From: Symsagittifera roscoffensis
Taxonomy: Eukaryota; Xenacoelomorpha; Acoela; Convolutidae
Assembly (NCBI RefSeq): GCF_963678635.1
Contig: NC_087063.1
Location: forward strand, 10,264,386-10,328,385
Direction of reading: 5' to 3'
Length of the DNA: 64,000 bases
Position numbers and translations under genes: made by a program. The notes under the pieces were generated by a model. The model was given only the letters and a program-made list of their open reading frames with translations, was not told where the DNA came from and made no database searches. The first letter of the stretch is position 1. Every line of letters begins with the position of its first letter. Positions 55,379 through 64,000 of this stretch are shown in pieces.

Positions 55379-57180
55379 TGAGCGACATGAATAATCTGAT
55401 GGACTTCATCTCAGCGAGTCTAGGAAGGGCTCTAGAAGAGATTATATCAGCGGAATGGAATGGAAGAGTCTGAGCTGGAAATGCTCACCGTCGCACTCCT
55501 TAGTGCGATGGGACGAGAAGGCCATGGGGACCGCCCCCACAGAAGTGGTGTTGATACTAGCTTTCGGCGAGTCAGGTACCGCCAAGAGGAGCAGAAATCG
55601 GCTCATGCGCTGGCGACGTGGAGAGATGTCTGGGCTTGACTTGGCTCGTGAGCCTGGATTGGGCGAACGAAGGGATTATAGGCTAGGAGAGATGGCAATG
55701 CCAGTACGCCCCATTTTCTCGGCACAGCCTCTCTTCAGATCGAAAAGATCACGCGATGGGTCGGCTCCGTCGCACTCTGCGATTTCGCCAAGTGCAGCTC
55801 TACCATCGAAGAAGGTGAAAAGGAACGAGATCGAAAAACAGAGGGCAGAAACCAGCGAGACTCTCAAAAAGAGAGACAAAGACTGGCAAGGGTTGTGCGC
55901 GAAGTTCAACTAATATAAGGAGAAAGCGAAAAAACGTGATTAGTGGAAGAGAAGGTATGACGAGCTACAAATTGCTTTCAAGGAAGAAGAGATAAGACAC
56001 CTGAAGGAGGTCTATAATGCGAAAGTGAGCAAGTTATCGCCAGATGTCCTGGCCCTGATGAACCCCGACACGAACCCGAAGCCTAAACCTCAGGAGCTTT
56101 ACAGGCCGAGTGAGGTGGCAGCTCCGCGACGAGTGAGCTCGCCTTCAAACGCAAGAAACACGATATCTGAACCTCACTTACATACTTGGTTTCAGGTGAT
56201 ATTCGAGCAGGTGGCCAAAGCTTTGATGGAAGAGACACCGAGCACAGGACAGTAGCTTGGGTGGGATCGTTCCTTCTCAGCGTGAAGGCAACTTACCCGT
56301 CGGGAAGATACAAGATAACGGATCCCACAGAACCAGCCGGTCCGGTATCGAGTGGAGCCAAAGTCAAATCGCGAGTGATCGACATCCGTAAGGATCTCAA
56401 CACCCGAAGAACCTTCGTTCAGGTCGCCGCAGAACACCCAAGGGCCTGTTTGAACGGCATGACCTGGAACCCGTCGACGATCCACCAACAGGTGCCGACT
56501 GGTAGCCAACACCAGATCGTATTAGACAGCCTAGTGATGGATTTGAAAGAGATCCTCGTAGTGGGCCAGACCACTGTTATCTCCTTTGGCGGAGCCTCAG
56601 TGGCTCAAGTGATCAAGATGATGGAGCTACAGAATGATGATCGGGTGGACACACTAACCTTGATGATATAGATAAATGACGTTTCCAGAAATCCCGTCAC
56701 TCCCGAAGCGAAGTGGGAACCATTATTGTTTTGTCTCCTCAGCGAGTTGAAGGAGAAGTATAGACCAAGGTTGTGGCCTTGTGTACCAGCCCTCTGAATC
56801 CAGACGCCGGCCCACCGATAGCCGACCTCATGAATGGAAACGTGACTCGGTGGAATACGATGATCAGGAACCTAATTGCAGGTAATCCCAACAAACTCCG
56901 TTTGATGAACGTCAAGAATGCACTGAGAATGTGGGATGGGATACACTTCAATACCCAACAGGGCATACAGTGGATAAATGACGCTTTCCAAACGAAGATA
57001 GGAGAGATGGAGGTCAAGGTGCAGACGATGGTCAACCCGGTGGCACGAGGTACCCATGTACCTCAACCACAAGCAAATCGCCTGGGACTTCTGGCTACAG
57101 AAGCAAACGTGGTGCAGCCCACTCCCTGCTCAGACGTGAGAGAAAGAGGTTTGGAACCGCTCCCCCCCCGCTTCCCGAGG
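55379..57180 (+). pseudogene. Gag-like protein with SGNH hydrolase domain, copy A
   Basis: The ATG (MSDMNNLMDFISASLG) opens the frame; a one-base insertion near 55440 moves it. The first part is basic (KRSRNRLMRWRRGEM), then a Lys/Glu/Arg-rich probable coiled coil with TAA and TAG stops (near 55911 and 55940). An 86-bp candidate intron (56110-56195) explains the next change of frame. Then comes an SGNH/GDSL-type fold: TVISFGGASV (oxyanion-loop region), block III in which a stop replaces the Gly of the GxND motif at 56669-56671, a shift near 56766, then VALCTSPLNPD and a DGIHFNTQQG block with the catalytic Asp-His pair. Copy A lacks ~24 bp just before that block. Esterase domains of this family occur in some retroelement Gag/ORF1 proteins. 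Confidence 0.65.
56110..56195 (+). other. Candidate 86-bp intron, copy A
   Basis: GTGAGG...CTTGGTTTCAG. It joins the coiled-coil frame to the SGNH frame (phase 1) and removes the apparent TAG at the end of the unspliced frame. Present unchanged at 61421-61506. Confidence 0.5.
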
Positions 57181-58070
57181 TAGATCTTTGGAGAACCGAC
57201 TTGGGACTACAGGTGGTCCACAACAGGTGGCTCCCCAAGAAATAATGAGTACTGCAAGCCAATCTGCAAGGGCGCCAAGGGCTCAAAAGAACTCGCAAGC
57301 AGATTCTGCAGTGGTTGTTGATACCGACAAAGTCAGTGAGTTTTTGTGGAATAGACTAGATCCCAGCCCGTGGGGATGATACGAGGCGGACATGGCGATC
57401 AAGTTGAACATGAAAACGCTGGCGTGCCATGTGGACGCCATGAAAATAATCAATGGGCACGATCCCACGGTATCCGGGTTGTACTGAATAGCAGGCGTAG
57501 ATTGGCTTTTGCTGGAGAGGAACAAATCAGTTCTGCCACCATCTTGAGGTTGGTAGATCGGAAAGGTTTGCACAGAGATAACACTATGGGACCACTAAAC
57601 ACGAGATCATTGACATACGTCCGTCGTTAGGTGAGAGAAAGAGCCACACCAAGCCGTAAAGGGAAGTTTCTAGTATAGATCAAACCCAACAGAAAACATC
57701 AAAAATTGTACAGGCAGTCGGCTAAGCCCCCAGGACAGTCCGCGGGCGAGTATTCGAGGGATAACCTCCGGGTCAGCTCAGTGGAGGTTGATGAGAAGAG
57801 AAATGCTCACCTGGATTAACCAAAACGGGACAGCCTGTTCGCGGCCTATGACCCTCTGGAAATGAAGCTGGGGAAAATCTTGATAGTGGCTAGCTTCGAC
57901 TACCTGTACACGCCCCGCTAGCTCTTCTGTCCGGATGTGATCTTCATCACAGCCCCCATCTTAGATTGGGTGTAAGCGGTAGGAATGGCGATAAGTGTGC
58001 AGATAGTGGTGAACGTGGACCCAGAGGTGGTAATAATAGCAGAATCAAATAAGTACTTGCAGACTAGGGG
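57181..58070 (+). pseudogene. Decayed coding region, possible second SGNH-like segment
   Basis: One protein-like track with many stops (near 57378, 57487, 57545, 57818, 57919). Recognisable pieces include VDTDKVSEFLWNRLDPSPWG and, near the end, a hydrophobic strand plus DPEVVIIAESNKYLQTRG. The latter looks like block III of another SGNH-type domain (hydrophobic strand, then SN). RT and RNase H, expected before integrase, are absent. The unit is therefore internally deleted. Confidence 0.4.
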
Positions 58071-60243
58071 ACGTCACTGTTACCGCATTAATGAAAGACC
58101 AGGTCAAAATATTGACCATTTCTTCAGAGCAGAGGGACTACTGCAGGAACACGTGTGCATTGCTTCTGCTTCTGTAGAAAGCCAGCGATTGAGTTTTGCT
58201 CGATTCAATCAAGATATTTTGCGCTCGGAAGTTCTTAGCTTTTTGAACGACGCTTTTTTACATCCTATACAAATATTGGTCAAGTTGGTAGAAGAATTGT
58301 CTGCCCTAAATCTGTTCGCAAAGTGAGTAAATTGAGTTTTTAATGTTTTACCCTGAAGTCCTGTAATACAATTCTGAATTTATAGGTACCAAGATGCAAT
58401 GGCAAATGCAAAACATCATCACACATCTGATAGGGTTTATTGCTCACGATACATGGACGACTGGGATAAGCATATGCCGCAGGTAATGGGCGCGTATAAC
58501 AGTACCGAACACTCAACTACGCGAATAAACCCACACATGATGTTAACGGGCCACGAGAAATCCCCTCCCCTAACGTTCTTCTATACGGAGTACGAATGAA
58601 GGAAAACAGCATCGCAAACGTACGTGCGTTATGTGATCAGGAGGCAACAAGAACTGAATGATCTCTGCAGAAGGTACACGCAACAGGCTCAAATCAGGCA
58701 GACGAGGAGGTTTGACAAGAGGACCGCTGATGCCAAGGCTTACTCAGTAGGGGACTATGTTTGGGTGTTCCAGGAGGTGGTTCCACTAAAGTGAACAAAA
58801 AAGGTGCTGAAAAACTTGCTTGGTCCATTTGAAATAACTGAAGTGCACCAGGGTGGTCGTTTTGATCGGCTGAGCACCGGACACGCTGCTCATTACGAGA
58901 TTATCAAACCACACAACGCCTCATCGGAAGACTGGTGCATCCCGGCTGATATGCATGAGGTTGACTACTTAATAGTGGATCCCGCCTGTGAAGTGAATGA
59001 GAGAGGCACCCGTGACAAGAACGATGGAAATGAAGTGATGCATGACTGTGATCTGCCACTGGATCTGGATCTAACTGAACGAATAGAGGTCAATGACGAA
59101 ACCCTACCAAACGTCGAGGACTGGAAACGCCCAGAGCAAACCGAAATTGACATAGGAGTAGAACCTGACTTTTCCTTGACCATGGAGACGCGACAGAGCA
59201 AGAGGGGAAGCGACAAGAGGAAATACAAACCGTATGGTGAAGATTTTGTCGTAGTTAGAATTGTAATGGACGACGTAACGGACTCAATAGTGGTTTTCGA
59301 TGAAATAATGATACCACAGGACATCGACCTGGTAGATGACACAGAAGCAGACAGGATCGACAATTGGTCGGAGCCAGAAATGCTCAAGCGGAACAATGAG
59401 CATGAATTGACAAATTTGCGAGTGCTCCAATGGCTCCATGATCTAACTGCAGATCTCAAAGAGACAATCCTGACGAGTCAGGATATATATCAGACTAGCT
59501 TCAACTACATCAGTCATGACAACACCGTGTCCAACTGGATCACTCCAGATGGCCCCTTATGCGTTCCCGAATCCAACCTCGATCTGCTCGATCCTGGGCA
59601 ATCGAAGAAGACGTCGATTGATATTTTTGTCCGGGGATTGGTAGTTGGACTCACCCACACCAAAAAACATAAGAGCAAAAAATTAAAATCGGCAAGAAAG
59701 ACAGGAGAACTAGAGACGGATGGCGAAAACTTTACAAAACCACCTTTTGGACGAATTTTCTAGTCATATTATGACCTACCAAATCACCATCCGAACAATA
59801 TTATCGTGAGAGACAGTAATTTTAGACTCACTGAAAGCACGTGTACTATAGCGATAACTACGGATGTAAGTTTTGAAACATCACTAGCGGCCGACTCTAA
59901 AAGAGGGGATAAGAACATCAAAACTTTGTGGAAGCAGAGGCATGGCGTAGGAGAGATGATACCGCTGCCCCCTAGTGCGTCACAAATACCGGGAAAATAC
60001 TTTTTACTTTGTAACTAAGGCCACTGATAGACAACACTTGAATACCGAGATTTTAGTGCTGGCACTAAGTCGATCAGGGATTTCCTAGTTGAAAGAGGAA
60101 TGACCTCGCTCTCCTTGCCGGTCTATGATCCCAATAGGGGAAAGTTGCATCCCAGCGAGCTATATGCTCTAGTACATGTAATCTTTTCGGAAACAGACAT
60201 AGAAGTTTACTTACATAAGAAGTATTCTTTGAGCATATGCTAG
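58071..60243 (+). pseudogene. Integrase C-terminus + linker + macro-like domain, copy B
   Basis: The least damaged copy. Exon 1 segment (RINERPGQNIDHFFRAEG, then FNQDILRSEVLSFLNDAF) ends at 58322; 63-bp intron 58323-58385; exon 2 carries the integrase end and GDYVWVFQEV module, with TGA at 58596-58598 region and another stop near 58794. From 58804 a 319-codon frame covers GPFEITEV, the acidic linker and ~45 extra codons (59620-59760; VRGLVVGLTHTKKHKSKK) that are absent from copies 0 and A. The macro-like region follows (NNIIVRDSNFRLTESTC, DVSFETSLAAD, IPGKYFLL, then by shifts VTKATDRQHLNTESLVLALS and SLSLPVYDPNRGKL), to TAG 60241-60243. The order and spacing resemble TARG1/OARD1-type macro domains, but the usual Gly-rich catalytic loop is replaced. 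Confidence 0.65.
58323..58385 (+). other. 63-bp intron, copy B
   Basis: GTGAGTAAATTG...GAATTTATAG; exon 1 ends in phase 2 (GCA AA) and exon 2 begins G TAC CAA, in frame with the integrase. Confidence 0.6.
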
Positions 60244-60675
60244 AGCTAGGATTAGGGTTAAGAGTTTGCTACAAGCTTTACTTTTTAAACATTAGGATTA
60301 GGTGTTAGGATAAATATTAAGTACTAGATTTTTGTGTAGTAAAAAGGACGTGTGATATTGATATCTTGTGTTATTGTGTGGTTATGATTCTGCGATGATT
60401 ATGTTCTTGTACCCTGGACTACTCCAGATGTGAAGGGTGACAGTGTTTGATTATTTTACATTGACAAGATCGGAGGTGGACGACCCACCTTGGTAATACC
60501 TTTTAAACAAAAACTAAAAGAGAATTTCAGTTGACTGTTTTTAAAAGAAATAACTGCTGTCTTGATGTTACCATAAGATAGCTTGCATGATTAATCTAAG
60601 TCTTGACTTGTTTCTTAGATCGTGACTGATCGTACATTTGTTTAATGAACCTAAATTGAAATCGCAGAGACAAAA
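60244..60675 (+). repeat. LTR-like block 3
   Basis: Third copy of the ~430-bp block. The start-to-start distance from block 2 is 5314 bp, the length of one tandem unit. Confidence 0.55.
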
Positions 60676-60690
60676 CCTACACGAAAAACC

Positions 60691-62600
60691 ATGAGCGACA
60701 TGAATAATCTGATGGACTTCATCTCAGCGAGTCTATGAACGGGTCTAGACGAGATATATCAGCGGAATAGAATGGAAGACTCTGAGCTGGAAAAGCTCAC
60801 CGTCGCACTCCTTAATGCGATGGGACGAGAAGGCTGTGGGGACGGCCCCACAAAAGTGGTGTTGATACTAGCTTTCGGCGAGTCAGGTATCGCCAAGAGG
60901 AGCAGAAATCAGCTCATGCGCTGGCGACGTGGAGAGATGTCTGGGCTTGACTTGGCTCGTGAGCCTGGATTGGGCGAACGAAGGGATTATAGGCTAGGAG
61001 AGATGCCAATGCCAGTACGCCCCATTTTCTCAGCACAGCCTCTCTTCAGATTGAAAATATCACGCGATGGGTCGGCTCCGTCGCACTCTGCGATTTTGCC
61101 AAGTGCAGCTCTACCATCGAAGAAGGTGAAAAGGAACTAGATCGAAAAACAGAGGGCAGAAACCAGCGAGACTCTCGAAAAGAGAGACAAAGACTGGCAA
61201 AAGTTGTGCGAGAAGTTCAACGAATATAAGCAGAAAGCGAAAAAACGTGATTAGTGGAAGAGAAGGTATGACGAGCTACAAATTACTTTCAAGGAAGAAG
61301 AGATAAGACACCTGAAGGAGGTCTATAATGCGAAAGTGAGCAAGTTATCGCCAGATGTCCTGGCCCTGATGAACCCCGACACGAACCCGAAGCCTAAACC
61401 TCAGGAGCTTTACAAGCCGAGTGAGGTGGCAGCTCCGCGACGAGTGAGCTCGCCTTCAGACGCGAGAAACACGATATCTGAACCTCACTTACATACTTGG
61501 TTTCAGGTGATATTCGAGCAGGTGGCCAAAGCTTTGATGCAAGAGACACCGAGCACAGGACAGTAGCTTGGGTAGGATCGTTCCTTCTCAGCGTGAAGGC
61601 AACTTACCCGTCGGGAAGATACAAGATAACGGATCCCACAGAACTAACCGGTCCGGTATCGAGTGGAGCCAAAGTCAAATCGCGAGTGATCGACATCCGT
61701 AAGGATCTCAACTCCCGAAGAACCTTCGTTCAGGTCGCCGCAGAACACCCAAGGGCCTGTTTGAACGGCTTGACCTGGAACCCGGCGACAATCCACCAAC
61801 AGGTGCCGACTGGTAGCCAACACCAGATCGTATTAGACAGCCTAGTGATGGATTTGAAAGAGATCCTCGTAGTGGGCCAGACCACTGTTATCTCCTTTGG
61901 CGGAGCCTCAGTGGCTCAAGTGATCAAGATGATGGAGCTACAGAATGATGATCGGGTGGACACACTAACCTTGATGATATAGACAAATGACGTTTCCAGA
62001 AATCCCGTCACTCCCGAGGCGAAGTGGGAACCATTGTTGGTCTGTCTCCTCGGCGAGTTGAAGGAGAAATATAGACCAAGGTTGTGGCCTTGTGTACCAG
62101 CCCTCTGAATCCAGACGCCGGCCCACCGATAGCCGACCTCATGAATGGAAACGTGACTCGGTGGAATGCGATGAACGGGAACCTAATTGCAGGTAATCCC
62201 AACGAACTCCGGTTGATGGACGTCAAGAATGCACTGAGAATGGTGAACCATAGTGCCTTAACGAGGGATGGGATACACTTCAATACCCAACAGGGCATAC
62301 AGTGGATAAATGACGCATTCCAAACGAAGATAGAAGAGATGGAGGCCAAGGTGCAGACGATGGTCAACCCGGTGGCACGAGGTACCCATGTACCTCAACC
62401 ACAAGCAAATCGCCTGGGACTTCTGGCTACAGAAGCAAACGTGGTGCAGCCCACTCCCAGCTCAGAGAGGTTTGGAACCGCCCCCCCCCCCCGCTTCCCG
62501 AGGTCGATCTTTGGAGAACCGACTTGGGACTAGAGGTGGTCCACAACAGGTGGCTCCCCAAGAAACCAGGATTTGCACTGCGGATCCCGCCGAAGGAATC
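60691..62600 (+). pseudogene. Gag-like protein with SGNH hydrolase domain, copy B
   Basis: Parallel to 55379-57180 at about 5.3 kb offset. The N-terminal frame lacks copy A's insertion but has a TGA after FISASL. Further stops lie at 61138 and 61252; the coiled-coil region (DKDWQKLCEKFNEYKQKAKK) is better preserved. Intron candidate 61421-61506. SGNH region 61507-62350: TVISFGGASV, the same stop in place of the block III glycine (61980-61982, next residues TND), the same shift, and a complete LTRDGIHFNTQQGIQWI block. The tail has a C-run near 62480. Similarity to copy A ends near 62563. Confidence 0.65.
61421..61506 (+). other. Candidate 86-bp intron, copy B
   Basis: Same donor GTGAGG and acceptor GGTTTCAG as copy A, same length. 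Confidence 0.5.
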
Positions 62601-64000
62601 AAACGACCTTGATAGCTACCGGAGTTTGGAGGAAGTCAGGTGGTGCTCCAACAAAAAAATTGACAGTCATTAGGGGGGTTGCTGGAAAGAATGCGGAGCC
62701 TGAAGGAGCACGCCACGATAGGGAAGCAGAAGTCTTTGCAATATGAGTCAGGTGTTCAGGGAGTGGCCTCTAATCCATTAGTCAACGAAGAAGCGAGGGA
62801 CTAGTATTTCGACTTTGAGCAAGCGAAAATCCTCTTTGAGCAAGCGATAATCCTCTTTGTGCAAGCGGGAATTGTGGACGATAACGTCTGAACAGCTGCA
62901 GTTGGGAGTAATTCTGGAGGATCTGAAATGGGACCTTACCGCTCATGTTGAGCTAGAAGAGAACGATGATGAGAACCTACATGATTTAGCTGTTGTACAT
63001 CACCTGTTGGCTCTGAACATCATGAAGCAGGAAAACAGACCACCCACGGAACCTCCAAGCTGTGGAATGGAAGGACACGTGTGTGGGATTGACCACTGTT
63101 TAAATACACTGAGTGAACAGCACTGCCAGTTAGACAAATTATACGGAAGATTGAGTAGGTCGGACAAGAGTGAGATGGAACTGATTGCGGATTGCCAAGG
63201 AGTAACAGAGGTGAACCTGAAACCGCAGTGGATTTTTACAGAATGGTCAGCTCGTTCGAGTCATTGGAACGCCTGGAGCGTGCCCATGAACTGGTCACAT
63301 CATTTAAGGTAGAAGCGTTACCTGGAGCGTTACAAACGGAACAGAAAATTGGAAGCTGGCGAGAGGCTCTTGAAAATGAAATGAATCTGAAGCATAGCGA
63401 GGGATACCATGATAAAATGGGCTGGAAGTACCGGTGGGATCCAGTGCAGCACCATACTGCAACACTAAATACCCGACGCAACTGGTGGCTGTGGAAGCCA
63501 GAACGCAGCATAGTTTGATTGACCAGCTCTTTTCGGTGCCTAAATGCGTTCGATTGTCGAGAATGTCTGAGAAAACTCATAAGCTACTGACGAAGATCCT
63601 TCAGGCAGTCCCGGAGAGGTCTAAGGATGAACTAGAAGAGGTAGTGGGAGAAGATTTTTTGAAGTTGGGCGACAGAAACATGAGTGAGTTTCAGAAAAAG
63701 AAAGCGAGTGGAATGATGTGGAACGATTTCCCTAAGATAGATGAGAAGGATGAAACGCATCAGATGATGATGGAAATAGAGCCCCTGCTGATAGCTTTGG
63801 GTTATCCAACCTGGAGGAACAACTTCCTGACTAATGGGGAGTATCCGTGTCACAACTGCCTGGTGCAGACTTTTTGGTACCCCAAGTGAGCAAACCTAGT
63901 TTTGGATTGCGATGCCAGGGAATTCTCCATGGGGTTGCCTGATCAGGCCCAGAATGTGTCGATATTGGTGGTCAGCGCCATGTTAGAAGTGAGATGGCTT
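62601..64000 (+). pseudogene. Further decayed internal region of the second element
   Basis: GC-rich coding-like sequence in shifting frames to the window edge. At 62807-62875 a 21-bp repeat encodes three copies of a seven-residue unit (FEQAKIL / FEQAIIL / FVQAGIV). Then EQLQLGVILEDLKWDLTAHV and a Cys/His-containing stretch (HVCGIDHCLNTLSEQHC), a shift near 63215 to MVSSFESLERLERAHELV, and a shift near 63480 to MSEKTHKLLTKILQAVPERS, ending WRNNFLTNGEYPCHN. Acidic, helical, probably Gag-side sequence, but no domain recognised. It continues past 64000. Confidence 0.45.

Noticed and set aside
1-64000. CRISPR arrays, bacterial operons, rRNA or tRNA genes
   Set aside because: None seen. The repeats present are transposons, satellites and segmental duplications, and splice signals show a eukaryotic genome.

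Overview
This is a repeat-dominated stretch of an AT-rich metazoan genome, probably an invertebrate. Candidate introns are short (63, 76 and 86 bp), mobile elements cover most of the window, and only one convincing single-copy host gene is visible. I cannot name the species. Larvacean tunicates or rotifers would fit the short introns and env-bearing Ty3/gypsy-like elements, but that is a guess.

Layout. (1) 1-14.3 kb: a 6.6-kb non-coding tandem duplication (1081-7640 and 7643-14272). Each copy carries a cluster of the motif AGATCTGAAAT, one ~535-bp interspersed element and 460-bp sub-repeats. (2) 14.3-22.8 kb: repeat remnants, two hAT-type MITEs with 8-bp target duplications, and a two-exon minus-strand gene (19911-18348) for a 116-residue secreted six-cysteine protein. 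One MITE sits in its intron. (3) 22856-41698: an 18.8-kb LTR retroelement on the minus strand, with 410-bp LTRs differing at about 4 sites, a TTTT target duplication, a primer-binding site and a short polypurine tract. In transcription order it carries a 77-aa leader ORF, a 128-aa ORF, gag, a CCHC knuckle, aspartic protease, RT-RNase H, DD35E integrase, a small hydrophobic ORF, a Pro/Ser/Thr-rich ORF, an env-like glycoprotein, a further ~600-codon unknown ORF, and an ORF that runs into the 3' LTR. Stops and frameshifts break many of these frames. (4) 41.8-43.5 kb: three tandem 568-bp satellite units. (5) 43.5-51.0 kb: hairpin-rich DNA and five more copies of the ~535-bp family, whose ends look like a non-autonomous Helentron-type Helitron. 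(6) 51.0-64.0 kb: GC-richer DNA holding a decayed tandem array of a second, Ty3/gypsy-like element. Its modules are gag-like protein plus SGNH (GDSL) hydrolase domain, integrase C-terminal region, a long linker, and a macro (ADP-ribose-binding-like) domain, separated by ~430-bp LTR-like blocks. Conserved 63-bp and 86-bp introns interrupt the frames.

The two most interesting systems are the giant env-bearing element with several unrecognised accessory ORFs, and the gypsy-like element that combines an SGNH hydrolase with a macro domain. Both are damaged here, so their biology would have to be judged from other genomic copies.
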